From contig JABWDB010000001.1 in NCBI GenBank assembly GCA_019614645.1, positions 23,305,501 through 23,369,500 of the forward strand: DNA of 64,000 nt, given 5' to 3'. Position 1 is the stretch's first letter. Every line of letters starts with the position of its first letter. Origin of the DNA: Stratiolaelaps scimitus (lineage: Eukaryota; Arthropoda; Arachnida; Mesostigmata; Laelapidae). Under the pieces are notes generated by a model, which worked only from the letters and a program-made list of their open reading frames with translations, did no database searches and was not told the DNA's origin. Shown in pieces: positions 13,525-25,930 of the stretch. The translations under genes were made by a program, and so were the position numbers.

Positions 13525-14004
13525 TTGGTTGAACTGAGAGAGGAACGCTGGTGGCTATGCCGTGACGAGCGATCCTTCAGCCGCACGTCGCGGCGGTTAC
13601 GGATGGCCATGGAGGCGAAAGCCTTTGACGGCTACCCCTTCTACCGGACCCTGTCCCCCTCACCCCGTCGGTTTCTGGGGTGGATCACGTCTACGGTGTT
13701 GCTGATTTTCCACTCGGTTAGCCACAGCAACGGGAGGTTCTCGTATCGCAAAGCATCGAAAACTCGGCTACATAAGAAGACGGCTATGACGATGGCGGCG
13801 GCGGCGGCGGCAGCACCACCACCTACGGCGGCGGCCGCCGCGGCCGCCGCCGCCGTGCCGTCTTGCTGCTTCGAGCCAATGCGTTATGGGCTGCCGTTCG
13901 CTTCTTGCGATCAACCGTATCGACGAGGACGGTGGTGGGAACGACTAACAAATCCCGCTACCGAAACCCGATGCACGGAGAGATGCGGAGCGAGACAGAT
14001 TTGA
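13525..14004 (+). CDS. Open frame with two poly-Ala runs, coding status doubtful
   Basis: This 159-codon plus-strand frame begins MVELREERWW and carries two alanine runs split by PPPT near residues 91-112, encoded by a GCG/GCC tract. After them it continues PSCCFEPMRYGLPF. Poly-Ala runs are common in animal transcription factors, but no DNA-binding domain follows and the frame ends at a stop rather than an obvious splice donor. A 178-codon frame overlaps its start on the opposite strand. It could be part of a 5' exon of a regulatory gene or, equally, a CpG-rich microsatellite that happens to be open. No function is assigned. Confidence 0.12.
   Translation: MVELREERWWLCRDERSFSRTSRRLRMAMEAKAFDGYPFYRTLSPSPRRFLGWITSTVLLIFHSVSHSNGRFSYRKASKTRLHKKTAMTMAAAAAAAPPPTAAAAAAAAAVPSCCFEPMRYGLPFASCDQPYRRGRWWERLTNPATETRCTERCGARQI
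13794..13857. repeat. (GCG)n/(GCC)n tract
   Basis: A GGC/GCC-rich trinucleotide stretch of about 64 bp with a CAGCACCACC interruption. It is the source of the alanine runs in the frame 13525-14004. Confidence 0.9.
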
Positions 14005-14263
14005 TGCATCATACGAGGTTACTATGTATCTCTTCTGGGGGCTACAGACGCTTCTGCAGCTACTGTTGCTGTGATGCTTATCACACCCCTACCCCCTCGC
14101 GATCACCCGATACACTCGTGTACATGTATGACACTTACCTTGAATGAAGCAGCGCTGTGATTCAGATCAGATGCTGAAGGGAATAGTCCGGTAGTTGTAT
14201 GCACGGTAGTTCTGCACAAATGACGAACCGAAACAACGAGTACAAGGGATAAACGGAAGCACA

Positions 14264-14416
14264 ATAATAATAATAATATAACAACAACGTGTTCTACGCT
14301 ACAGAGACACGCTACGACGTTTGCCTAATGCGTGCCAGAACACGGGGTGATTCTTGCTAGTATTCCAGTATATATATATATATATGTATTTATATATATA
14401 TATGTATATATATATC
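14264..14416. repeat. (ATA)n and (TA)n tracts
   Basis: A short AATAAT run lies near 14264-14280. A compound TA tract with TATG and TATT interruptions lies at about 14369-14416. It generates a spurious Tyr-Ile frame on the minus strand. Confidence 0.85.
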
Positions 14417-16492
14417 AATCCAGATGTAGTAACCGCTGAGAAAAGGTTGCGCGCAGAATAGGCTGTACACGCGATAGCGTACGGCAGCGTGTTACGATTT
14501 GTACGTGTCACACATCAGATACAAACTGATGGGTGATGTTTCCTCAGCTTCATAGCTAGCTCCTTCTGAAGGTACGTAGCTAAATCTTGATGATCGGTTT
14601 TATGCACCTTGTTATAGCCACTCGGTGTAGAACCTTGTGAAACACTGGTACGTGCGTTCTTCCGTAGAATACATGGATGTTCCGCTACATCATGTGGGCG
14701 GTACGCCAACGAACTACTCCCTTACTTACGTACGACAATAACAACAACCACTCCTATGAATAACGACTACCCGTGATGAGCTAACGACACACTGTCATGC
14801 ACTGACGTTGACTCTGAATACGCTACGAACTATAATCACCAATCGGGAACCACCATGAGATACGACTTCCTGATTGACACCGTTGCTAGAAGCACACCAC
14901 TCCGAACAGCCACTAACGATAACCCAGCACTGGAAAATTTATCTCACTGTCAAGCACACAATGACCAGTGTGCAAAGGGCAACTCACAAATACCGGGGCA
15001 CGGATTAATGGTCGTGGTTGGCGCCGGAGGCCGTGGTGACCGGTTTCTGTAGGTGGACACACTACAGGTGGTACAGGGTACCGAGGTTGCTTGGGCCACC
15101 TCCGTTACAACCACACTACCTCTATTTCTTCGTATTTCAGTGGACGCACAACTTCTCGATAGCTACGAGCTGCTGTCCGAGCTGTCGCCGGGCGACGATC
15201 TTCAACCGCTGCCGCCTGGCCTAGACTAATGTGAATTAGACGGAACGTCCAACACAGTGGACGCAGCAGTGACCTGGGCGCCCGTTCAACGCTCAACAAC
15301 AACGTGTTGTGGGTTGCTACGTCAGGTTTGGACTAGCGAACGTTGACCCAGCGCTGACGAGCAGCCTTGTGAGCGGTTGAGCCGCGAACACCGTCACCCG
15401 ACTAGCCAGCCAGCCAGTCAAGCGTCGTCGAGTCGATCCTGCTGCGCCACAGGAGGGCGCTCTTTCCTCTCTGACACCGAAAGCCTGCCGAACACACCGA
15501 GAACGTTCACCCCAGCGGAGGCAACAACTCCTTTCGGAGTGTCCTCTCTCCAGAATCCCCTTGCCCAGCCATGATCTCTCTCCACGGGATATAGGTACAG
15601 GCACAGGCTCTCATCCCTGTCTGGTAGCCTTCGATGTAGCCCTTCCTCTCGGCTAGCGGTACTCCCGCCGGGGAAGGGAAAGCAGAGGCTTTGGGAGGCC
15701 GGGAAGGAAGGAACGAGGCAACGAACGATGAACGAACGGAGCGGGCAGACGTTGTGCGTGTGCTAGGGTGTGTTAACTGGAGGAGGCCTGGCGCTGGCGA
15801 AGGCCTTGGCGGGCGCCGGAGCGGTCTGGCGAGAGGGAATGATATAGGGATGCTCCGGAGAACGAGAACAGAGACGGAAGGGGGCTGCTGGCGGCGACGG
15901 CCGTAGTTGCGGCCTGAGAGCCGGGAACAAGCAGGAACGGAGTCGGACGGCGAGGGGGCCGTGGCGCAGCTGTCAATCAGTTGGTTGCCGCTAATTCCGT
16001 GATCACCACACCACTGCTCAACACAACACGACTTCCAACTACCCCACAGCCAGGCTTTCAAACAGAGCAAACGTACTAACACCAACGTCGATCCCCTACA
16101 CGATCCCTGACGAGGAGACCCAGGTGGGAGCGTGCCGTCACTCGTGAGAGCCTCTCAGATCTTCTTCTCCTCAGTGGTGTGTCCCAACGCTGTCGGTCGG
16201 CTGTCGGCCTTCGCAGAATTCCCGGAAGAATCGAGTGCGCCGCCAGCCTTGAGAACAAGAGGGGCGTCATGGAAGCGGTGGTCCTAAGAGAGCGGTGAAA
16301 TATTGAATAACCATCTACATATATACATATATAATATAATACAATAAGGCTCAAACTCGAAAGCTTGAGCGACGCGCATTAATGAAAAGCGCATGCTGCA
16401 GTACCGATAGAAATGCATACGGGACTCTGCCGGTAGGCTTGCGTGACCATGTGTTTACTTGTGCTATTGTTGCGCAAAACGTCACCGACTTC

Positions 16493-16513
16493 TCGCTCTC
16501 TCTCTCTCTCTCT
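16493..16513. repeat. (CT)n microsatellite
   Basis: A CT run of about 21 bp at the border of an AT-rich block. Confidence 0.9.
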
Positions 16514-16744
16514 TTCTCGCTTTCACGCGTAGTCTTGAGCTGTCTCCTAATATGGACGTTTTGAGTCTATTACAAATGGGCGAACATCAATAACTGTGCG
16601 CTAGATGTACGTCCATCCATCATGGAGCGCCTGTACGTATGTGCTCACGTCATTATAGCAGCGTTTCAGTAGAGTCCAAAGGGGTGTGAAGTTTCCCAGA
16701 CACGTGGACTTGTCATGCACTTGTCTGAGAGCATATATGTACAT

Positions 16745-16769
16745 TATATATATATATATATATATATAT
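16745..16769. repeat. (TA)n microsatellite
   Basis: A pure TA run of about 25 bp. Confidence 0.95.
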
Positions 16770-17696
16770 GGATGCGTATACCTAGTTGTTCTCTAAAAAA
16801 ACGAACGAAAAGTAACCCAGATCCCTGACATTGTTCTCTGTCTCAAATGTATTGTAGAAAAGAAATCTCAATGAACATACAGACTACCAACGTATGCGGA
16901 CCAAGCAAGTCTAGATACGTTAGCATAGACAAATCATCACGATTAATTACCTAAAATTATAGCAGTGGTTTGGTTTTTATGGCTAAAATCAGTCCGTTAG
17001 AAGCAATGAACTAAAACCAATTTCACGCTTTGGGCAATGGAAAGCTTAGCACAATTCTGTGTACAATGATATATTTGCAACTGCATACTATTGAGAACAT
17101 TGTATAAGTACTTTCGTTTGCATATTTTACATCACACCCATACATTCATATAACCCTATAATTAAGCTTTGTTTAAACTCGGACCACTCCTTTATGCTGC
17201 TAAAATTTTTAGTTGGTGGAGCAATTAACCGGTTGGGTCAATTTTTCCTATGACTGTGCCTAAATTATCACGAAGGCGCAAACTTAACGATTGTCTAGCT
17301 TGCCAATCCTAATGCGTTTTAGATAGTACTAAGCTTTAAGTACACGAGGTAACCGATTATTTGAGCATAATCATATTATTATTATTATCATTGTCACAAG
17401 CATTACCATCAATATGATTTAATGTCTTCCCTTGTATAGCGAAAACTGAATTGTCTAGATATTCATCTATCAGCCAGTGATCACGACAGCAGACACAATG
17501 TGGAACGTGAGAATACAAAGCACAGAATATATTGTGAGAATCATATGGAGAATTGTCTAACATAGTTACAATGTGATTTATTCAAACATACAATAGGTCG
17601 GAATTTCTAGGGATTATGGGGGTTACAATGTGTTTACGAATTCATTTTTAGGTCAAGAATTCGATACTCATAAGGCGCTCACTTCTTGCTAAGGAG

Positions 17697-17720
17697 GGAG
17701 AGAGAGAGTGAGAGAGAGAA
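17697..17720. repeat. (AG)n microsatellite
   Basis: A GAGAGA run of about 24 bp with one TG interruption. A similar tract lies at about 19119-19141. Confidence 0.85.
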
Positions 17721-18035
17721 CTTGGCGCGAAATTTAGTTCGGTTGGCGTGTCACTTGGCAGGCCCTATCGCGAGATTTACCCAGAAACAGAGTCAAAAAA
17801 CTCGAGCACTTGAAATCGAAATTTCAATAACCAAATGGACGCTATTGGAGACTGACGAAATCCTTGGTGGGAACAAGACAGATTTTGTGGTACACGAAAG
17901 TGTAGTCCTAGATATATAATAGTGCTAAATAATTATGCCTACAAACAAAGTTCGTTTTGTCTTAAAGCAAGAATTACCATCAACGTTATATTTCCTACCG
18001 AAGGCTAGATCGACCTATGGAGTCCAATGCTTTGC

Positions 18036-18095
18036 AAATTATATAAATCATACAATGACATACCTGACTATATCATTGTATGATTTATATAATTT
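18036..18095. repeat. Perfect 23-bp stem hairpin, 14-nt loop
   Basis: The left arm 18036-18058 and right arm 18073-18095 are exact reverse complements, separated by 14 nt. The stem is AT-rich and includes TATAAATCATACAATGA. The length suits a small-RNA precursor stem or a foldback transposon relic, but nothing in the flanks decides between them. Confidence 0.85.
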
Positions 18096-20550
18096 GGCAT
18101 AGCACTTAACAGGCATTATATATAATTGCACTAATAAAATTAGAGTGGATTCATTAATCTTCCCATAGATATTTTCGTTTCTATATATTCTATGAAGAAT
18201 ATATAGAGGAAGGTGTTTTTGGATGCACCTCACCTTCAGCGGGTGTAATTGTCGCCCCCGTTTATAATTGAATAAATCACTCAACCATCGTACCATAATT
18301 TGTACTGATCCTTTGAGTATAGCATATTATAGAATCTTCAAGTATTTCTTCTTCTTGTTCTTTGATGTCTGTTTTTATGTGAAACAACTGTTATATCTAT
18401 ATACTTATTAAAACTTATTAGAAGTATTGGGTATAAAAATAAAGAATTAGACTAAGAATGCAGAACTTTTCTTAACAGGACAGACCTTTTGACCTAATCC
18501 GCCATAGCTGGATGATCGTTTTGACAGATTACACATTATCCAATAAAAATATATGTGTAGCCCATCACATTATTTTGTAATAGCAAGATACTAATATCTT
18601 GTTGATCGATCATCGAGAGATATGCAGAGTGTTGCGATGCAGGAATGGATTTTGAGAACTTCTTGTTTATTACAATCTGCGAACTTTTCCTTTATGAAAA
18701 ATAAAGCATAATTTTAGAAAAAATCATCTCTAATAGCGGAAGGTTCTTCGGAGCGTTTCGCCCATTATTTCTATGGGCAGAAAACGCACCATTAACTACA
18801 CGCCATTGTAACTTGCACTTCCACAGCGACCACACTAGCCAAAACAAAAACATGCCTAAATACCCGTTGAAAAACATTTGCATTTGCATGGAATAGGAAG
18901 ATCTTGAAGATCTTTGCCTTCAACCTGAGAAATGTCATCATAATATTAACAGAGTTTCGCGAGGGTCTTGTAGGTGTTCATCAGGCCCATTCAGTCGCGT
19001 ATGATATTTGATTGTGAGGTCAATGACATGCTGTGAGAACGCCCCAATGAATGGGCATCGTAGAAAGCGACCGACCATCCCTGGGTCGAAATTCGAATCA
19101 GAGCCTGAGGAGATAACGAGAGAGAGGGAGCGAGAGAGAGAGTTTGGGTAGAAACCACGAGATCGACAATACGAGTGCCGCATGCCAGAGGGGGAAATAG
19201 GATTTGTGAGCTGCCCAGGACAATGGAGCGCAATGACAGGGATGGCGGAACAAGTCACGCTCATCAAAACACAGCCCTCAAAGAAAAAACATTTGAGTGA
19301 CAGTTGGGTCAAGTGCGTTGTCGTCGGTCGACGAACTACAGCTGATCGTATATCTGGATTGGAGAGCTGAAAACCGCGAACATTCAATGGAGAACGTTAG
19401 TTTGACCCTTCCTCGATTATACTTCAGTCACGAGCGGATTTCATTCGTTGTATGCTACTATACACTATGTTTGATATGCCTGATATGTGTACACTGCACA
19501 TGCTGTGCGTGCATGGTGAGTTGTTCTGATGAAGTGGGGGATTAAGAAATGTAACTTAGATAAGAAGGGCAAAAGTGATTTCAACTATGAAGGGACTATT
19601 TGTACCAACGTTGAAGGGTGAAAACAAGCTAGATAAACATTTCTCATAGGGCTGCGTCATGGTGTGGCTAAGTCTCGCCATTTAATATGATGAAAATGAT
19701 GGACCGTAAACGAATCGCATGATGGCTGTGAGTGAATTGTATTGTCGATTTGAATTAATTCTTTGTTAAAACTTTGTTTCAAGGAAACGCTTTCGGTTAC
19801 GTTTCTGCAACAGGAAGGTAAATGTTTATTGGTTTAGTAAAGGAACTGCAATTTCTACAATGCTTAAGTTCTCTTATGTGTCAGGTCGCAGGATTCGAAC
19901 AAGTGGCCTCCGGCTCTTGGAGAAAGAAAAACTTTGGCTAAGAAAGGTCCCACATTACTGTGCCTATGTTCATTGATGAATGTGGGCAGAATAACACTAG
20001 ATCTATTATTTTTTATGGGAGTCCATGTATCCGAGTGTAACAAGGGCAAGCTCCCATGAGTTAGTTACGTGGATGTCGAACGATGACGCCGCCCGAAGTT
20101 GGCTTATAGGGACTTGCCAGTTGTGGAGAGAATCGATAGCAAAACATATTTGACTGCAGACCTGTTTATTCAACTAAAACCCACCACCAAAATTCAATTG
20201 GTGTTTGTCTCCGTTCATTGTTACTATTTCATCTAATGGTTTCCATGATGAATATCTCTGCTGTTGAGAAATACATACTTCTTGAGTTGAACAACCCAAC
20301 CCGTTGCGCCAGTGCCAAATCAACCGGACGCGCACTTTATGTAAAAGGGATTCTGTAAAGTATATAATGCCTATATAGGTGTGCCAATTAGTTATTGCCG
20401 CACAGGCTAAACCTCAACACCAATAACAAAGTGGGAGAACGAGGCGATTACCTAACTGCAGTGCCAACCACCCATCCGCTGTTGCTAATCCAATATAATC
20501 TGCTGCCGCTGCTACGGTATCTGATCCGATCTCTGCTGTGTCCCTGGCCC

Positions 20551-20685
20551 ATGTGGACTCGATGTGGCGCGAGGGCTATTCCCTTCGTTACCTCACTGCT
20601 GGTATCTGTAGTTCTCTACCTTGCTATTTCTCCTCTACCGACTAGCTCGGAAACCCTCCGGCTCGACGAGCAAGTTATTATGTAG
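20551..20685 (+). CDS. Short frame with signal-peptide-like start
   Basis: This 44-residue frame starts MWTRCGARAI, follows with a strongly hydrophobic stretch (FVTSLLVSVVLYLAI, about residues 12-26) and then polar residues, which is the build of a secretory signal peptide. The ATG lies in the context GGCCCATGT. A GTACGT donor-like word begins at 20689, but two in-frame TAG codons lie just before it, so splicing there would not extend the frame. It could be a signal exon using another donor, a nearby upstream frame, or chance. No function is claimed. Confidence 0.15.
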   Translation: MWTRCGARAIPFVTSLLVSVVLYLAISPLPTSSETLRLDEQVIM

Positions 20686-20940
20686 TAGGTACGTAATGCA
20701 ACGCATATGCGATCAGATGCGTCGCTATGCAGAATATAAAATGAGCGTGGCTCTGACCTCGCGCTAGCTAGACGCGTTAATAAAGTCCGTACGGAGGCCA
20801 CCGCTCAGCTTAGCCAGGCGCGGAGTTACTTGGCAGCCAGCCAGTCTAGCTGACGTTCAGCTCGAGTGGGGTTTGGTCCGCAGCGGGCCCTCACCTTGGG
20901 GAGGCGCCGGCCGGTGAAGGTGGAGAGACGTCCCCCACCG

Positions 20941-20957
20941 CTGCTGCTGCTGCTGCT
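20941..20957. repeat. (CTG)n tract
   Basis: Five to six CTG repeats inside a GC-rich block. Confidence 0.9.
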
Positions 20958-21774
20958 TGATATTAGTGGCGGCTTTCGACTATTCGACTGCTGTGGTGCA
21001 GTCGTTGTACAATAGTTGTGAATGCCTTACGCCGTAGAAAGGGAAGGGCTCGGGGCAGGCAGAGAGAGAACGCAGCAGCCGCTTCGGGGATTTGTAGCGG
21101 AGAAGGTGACGTGTTCGAAATGCGTAAGCTTATTTTTACATACACTACTATATGCGATAGGCAGGTCCCTGACCAGTTCGGTCCAGAGGCTAGCTTGGAC
21201 AGGGTTCGGCAAGTTGGAGCTACTGACCGGCGGGAAACACTGGCAGTAATGGTCAGTGAGATAGCGGGTCTAGTTGGTTTCTGTTGGCCACGCTTAGGTG
21301 GTAGGCTAGGCAAGTCTAGTAGCCAGGTGGGAAGGTTAACTCTACGGGTAGTCCATGCGGTAGCTCCCAGGTTTCTGTTAACCTACGCCGGCCGTAAGCG
21401 GCCCCTTTCACATACACTTGGCGAATGGGTCTTTCGCGTACAAACAGGGAAGGTACCAACCGCCGGCGCGTTGGCCGCAGCGCGAGCTCGTGCACCACCG
21501 ACCGGAACAACGACCGAGCTCAATGTACATCAGCCCCGAAAGGCCCGAGTTAGAGATCCCGTCCTATAAGAAAAATAGGAATTGTGATGTATATAGCAGA
21601 CATGAGACTACCGCGTAGTAGTACGACTCGCGTCTATGACCAAAGTGCAGAGAAACTGTCTGCTACCCCTCACCTAGTGCAGCTCCCCTCACCTCATATT
21701 TGGGGGTTTGACCTCACGGTGATGGTTTACCGCCACTAGCCGGGTTGAGCCTCCATAGTGATCTGTATGTAATC

Positions 21775-21800
21775 TATATATATATATATATATATATATG
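21775..21800. repeat. (TA)n microsatellite
   Basis: A pure TA run of about 25 bp within GC-rich block 3. Confidence 0.95.
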
Positions 21801-22950
21801 TTGTGAAAGGGAGAAAAATCCTGCATGTGCGCGCGTCTCTGTACGCTTCTACATATACATGGGAGGCGCTTGTGTGAATGTACGGATGAGGTACTCCTGT
21901 TGGTAGTGCTTGTGATGGTGGTGACGACAGAAGAAGGTGATTATTTTAATGCGTAATAATTATACTGACTGGCCGATGTCAGCTTGTCAACAACCCGTGA
22001 AGAGCGGCGCCTGTTCGCTATGAGTGCTAGAGCAGGCGTCGGGGGTAAGGGCCTGTGGGGAGGTGTTAGGGGATGAACCTCGTTAGAGGAGCGGTGCAGG
22101 AACGAACGATCCTCCCGGAACATGAACAACTACTAAACTCGTCTACGGCGCATATACATACTCGCCTCACATCCTCACACACCGATCGAGGCAAAGGCAG
22201 TCCGTCATCGCTTTGTACATCCCCGAGGTAGGGTGGTATACTAAGCGGGGGTGGTAGAGGTGCTCCACGACAAGCTACAGAGTGCTGTTGGCCATTGTGG
22301 CCATCATTGTAAGGGGCAATACGCGGATAAAACAGGGACAGGCAGGGTAAAGCTATGCTCACCTCCACCAATTGTGATGTTGACCACTAGCAGTTCCCGG
22401 GAACAGAAATACTGGCTGGTGAATTTCCCGTCCCCACATTTTGCCATTAATTAACAGCGCTGGCCGCGGGAGAACGACATGGATGAGGAACATACCCCAT
22501 TGCGGCCTCCTTGGGGATCAGTAGTGACAGCAGTGACGTCGGTGCGTACCAGCACTGCGATCTATATGTCTGTGTCTAGCTGGCATTTTTAGAATAGAAA
22601 TGCATAGCCAACGCACAAAGCATTGCTCATAGCATATCTCATAAAAATGTCTTTTTCCTCTCAATCGATGAATACGAATGCTACGGCCCCCTTCCCTCAC
22701 CGTTGCGTGCGTTTCGTTCGCGGGGAAACGATTCAAGGAGCGCTTTGCCTCTTCAAACCAACGTGCGGGCGGCATTCGCCGTTCGGGTGGGGATACAACC
22801 ATGTTTGGATTCATATCGAGACACATGAAGGAGCCGACGATTGGGGAGGAACTCGCATGTTGTGTCAGGCTTTTCCACTCTCCAGCTCGTAACGCTGAGG
22901 GAGTGATTTGACTTGAGCTGTTCGTTTTTGCGTCGGGCTAGGGAATGCTC

Positions 22951-25930
22951 CCATGGGAAATGCAGTCGTGGCTGATACAAAACATGCTTTCACCAACGGC
23001 GCATGGCGCAATATTCCGATTCAGGCAACGAGCAAGCAAATTTTGAATATGCGCACAATTGGCGCATATGAACTGGCCACTATGATATGACAAACGATCA
23101 TGATTATGGTGTACAGAGATGTTTTACAATTACCTATTGTATAAAGATGACTCATGCTAAGTTTAAGTAATCATAGGGCAGTAATAGATGCCATCACATC
23201 TAGAAGGGAAGCCTTAACACGGTAAGTTGCTCGTGTTAATACCGATGTTTGCAATTGCCCGAGCCCACGGCTCCTGAAACGAGTTCTAATAAGCGCTCTT
23301 CAGCACGTTGCATTTCTGCGTGTATTCACGGTGCCGGGAGATGGAAATACAGTATATTCTTCGAGTATCGATCAGTACATTCTGCTGCCAGTTGGCAATA
23401 CCCTCAAATAGGCTACACACAACTACAAGCAGCTCAGTCCACCGTAACAACCATCTTCAATTCAGGCCGTTGTACGCCAGACTCCTATTTCCTACCTGTA
23501 TTATACTCTTTATCGTCAACTGTTCCGAGAAATATCGGAAAAGGTGGTATCGAATAAACGCTATTTCAATAGAACTAATGTTTCTGAATTCGAGCCCTCT
23601 ACGTTGGGTTAGAGTTATCCTCAAAGCGTTGCCGGATTATGTTCCTGTGGAACACCTGTGTTTTCACAACGGAGTACCGCGAGGCTATGTTATTACCGCG
23701 GCTATCAGCGACGAGCGGTAATCTTTTCCCATTACACGAGTAAAATCGTTTTGAAGTTTGCTCTTTGAAATACTGTAGCAACACCCGAAGCTGAATGAGC
23801 AGCACAAAGGTGGTATCTAAATAATCAATTATGAAAATGCTGCAGAAATGATGCAAGCCTGTAGATAAGTTGTAAACTAACCTTCATTCGAAGTTCGATA
23901 GAAATTTATACATGATAATGAAAGCTAATTAAAATTTATTGTGTAGGGAATGGTGGACCGGCGCCAATAATGTGAGAGCTAAATTCACCTGGATCAGCTC
24001 AGCAGTGAACAGGTGGTTGCACGCCTCAGGGGAAGTAACAGATGGAATTAAAAAATGAATCAAAATAATAAATTTAAAAAAAAAGCTCAGAAAATCAATC
24101 GCACTAACTTGCTTAATGTTAAAATCCTATCAGAGGCAGGTTGCACGAACGTATACATCGTTTGTGATCGTTATCACAAACGTCTTAAGTGTCGTTTAAG
24201 CGTCACAAACGATTAAGCATCGTTTAAGATACTACCATTTTTAAAGATATAATATCAACGTTATCGTACGCGCTCATGCCTCAGATTGCTATTTTCGGCC
24301 GCGTGTCACAAATTACGTTAATTACAAACCACATGGTATTCAAGATGTCGGAACGAACTGTGCATCAATCATTTTCCTGACCCATTTTGTCTATTGCACA
24401 AATTTTATAAGAATCTCGTCATTTTCAACCATATTATTTTTATGGTGCAGTATTTAGGACAGACATTATTCTCTGACAGCTCTGTTTTTACCATCGTGGT
24501 TATCATCATCCTCGCTAACTAACTGTTATCATCCTCAGTCTGCCTCTATCAATTTGCTACAATATATAATACCGCACATGCTCTTTCAGATACCTCTGTA
24601 GACCAGGGAGGTTTCTCCAACTTATTGCAGATAACTGGATGGCCATTTTGTGGCTGCGATTGGAATGTTTTAATTCGTCGGTCTACAAATACTATTGTTA
24701 TTAGACGTATGCAACTGTTATGATATTTAGAAGCAATTTCGTCGTTACGGTTCGCTGGGGTGGCACGATCAAGAGCACACAATGACGAACCTTGGCAAAT
24801 GGTCAACGCTGAGGTAAACAACAACAACGACAATAAGAACGATGTAGCAGAGACTGTGTAGTAGTTGGTTGACGTGAAAGGCAGCCCGCATCCATGGACA
24901 CTCGTAGTGACGACTACGAATCTATACGAGCCAACGAACTGCCCTCCGCATATAGCCTAAGCAAGCACCCTAAGTGTAGCGTCAGTTTGCGGAATTGTAA
25001 CTTTTGATAGTATACTCTGTCAGCCTCAGTGGCCTGGTTCCGCAAGCGCTGATGTGCCTCCTCACTTTTGGATGCTTGTTTGTCCATAATAAAAAAGCGA
25101 TACCTTCCTTCAGTTAAGTCTTGTTCCTTCCTCAAGTAGTCCCCGAATCAAAAACTCGGTCTGCAGTTGATGCTTTAATACATAATATTATGTAAATATT
25201 ATAAATTGTATGCAATGTTCGTCACACAAGTGTGCAGGCAAATGGGTCAACTAGTCTCAGGTGTGTGATTGATGGGGTTTAACCTCCACCGTTCGTGTTC
25301 TTCTTGTCATAGATATACTGGTCTCTGCTGACGTCGACTCTCGTCAACTTATTTTACAGTTCGATGTTTACTGTTAAATATTCTGTGATGCTTACAAATA
25401 CTTGAAAAAAAAATCTTTTTGGGCTCTCTTAACAAGGAATCTGATGTAAATATTACACTGTGTAAATCACTTGCACTTTAGAATTATGTCGACCATGTTG
25501 TTCTCCAGTGTGCGAACCTCACCACGAGACGGAGGAAAACAAAAATATTTATATAACGACTGCGGCGGGTATGTTCTGTTAATTAGAATATTGTACTGGC
25601 CTCTATTGCCTCATTGTTTGGGCGTCGAAATTTCTGTACTTTGGCGCAAGTTCAACATGTAAATATTAACTGTTTTAATACACTGCATAACGATTTAAGA
25701 AGCCGGCTTATGGTTAGTCCAAAAGCTATTGCTCGCGGTGTACTCATCAATCATATGTTTGCTGGAGATAGCCGAAGTGGACTCATCGACAAAACTCTAC
25801 AATCACGTATCTGTTAGCCAACTCTGACATTTGACGTATTAGTAGCGTTCCAGTTTTGCATATTTTTCATCAGGCTGAATTTTTAGACCAAACCCCCACC
25901 CCGTCCTGGCTCCGAAAGACTGTATCTTTC
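22951..25930. other. AT-rich block with palindromic CGTTT cluster
   Basis: An AT-rich stretch without a recognisable gene. The longest frames are plus 23308-23721 and plus 23249-23557, which overlap in different frames and match nothing I know. The noteworthy part is the repeated CGTTT/AAACG cluster at 24159-24232, listed separately. Confidence 0.5.
24159..24232. repeat. Palindrome with repeated CGTTT words
   Basis: CGTTTGTGAT (24159-24168) pairs exactly with ATCACAAACG (24173-24182) across a 4-nt loop. The next 50 bp repeat related words: CGTTTAAG twice and TCACAAACG once more. Clustered short inverted and direct words of this kind are typical of DNA-transposon ends or protein-binding arrays. 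No partner end was found. Confidence 0.8.

Larger units (their letters stand above)
9091..16300. other. GC/CpG-rich block 2, long open frames of doubtful status
   Basis: This is the largest GC-rich block. It contains overlapping open frames on both strands: plus 13525-14004 (listed separately), minus 13074-13610 (178 codons), minus 15507-16085 (192 codons), minus 12386-12829 and plus 9400-9789. None shows a domain I can name, several overlap antisense, and Arg/Ser/Pro-rich content is what CpG-rich random sequence gives. Trinucleotide tracts occur at 10319-10356 and 13794-13857. Nothing supports a complete gene. Confidence 0.45.
16301..20390. other. AT-rich block, hairpin but no gene
   Basis: An AT-rich stretch with short frames only; the longest is minus 18938-19387 (149 codons), with no recognised domain. 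It holds TA and CT/GA microsatellites and a 23-bp-stem hairpin (18036-18095). A word resembling a tRNA B box on the minus strand near 19893 does not fold into a tRNA. I see no other structure. Confidence 0.5.
20391..22950. other. GC/CpG-rich block 3
   Basis: A CpG-rich block with a CTG tract (20941-20957), a TA tract (21775-21800) and one long frame, plus 21018-21569 (183 codons). That frame is Arg/Ala/Gly-rich, starts MNALRRRKGR and has no recognised domain. A short signal-peptide-like frame at its left edge (20551-20685) is listed separately. The remainder shows no gene. Confidence 0.45.

Noticed and set aside
15507..16085. 192-codon minus-strand frame
   Set aside because: Overlaps open frames on the plus strand and shows only Ser/Arg/Pro-rich low-information sequence.
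19885..19900. B-box-like word on the minus strand (TTGTTCGAATCC)
   Set aside because: The T-stem does not pair and no A box sits at the right distance, so it is not a tRNA gene.
21018..21569. 183-codon plus-strand frame
   Set aside because: Open in a CpG-rich block where several frames on both strands are open; no recognisable domain.
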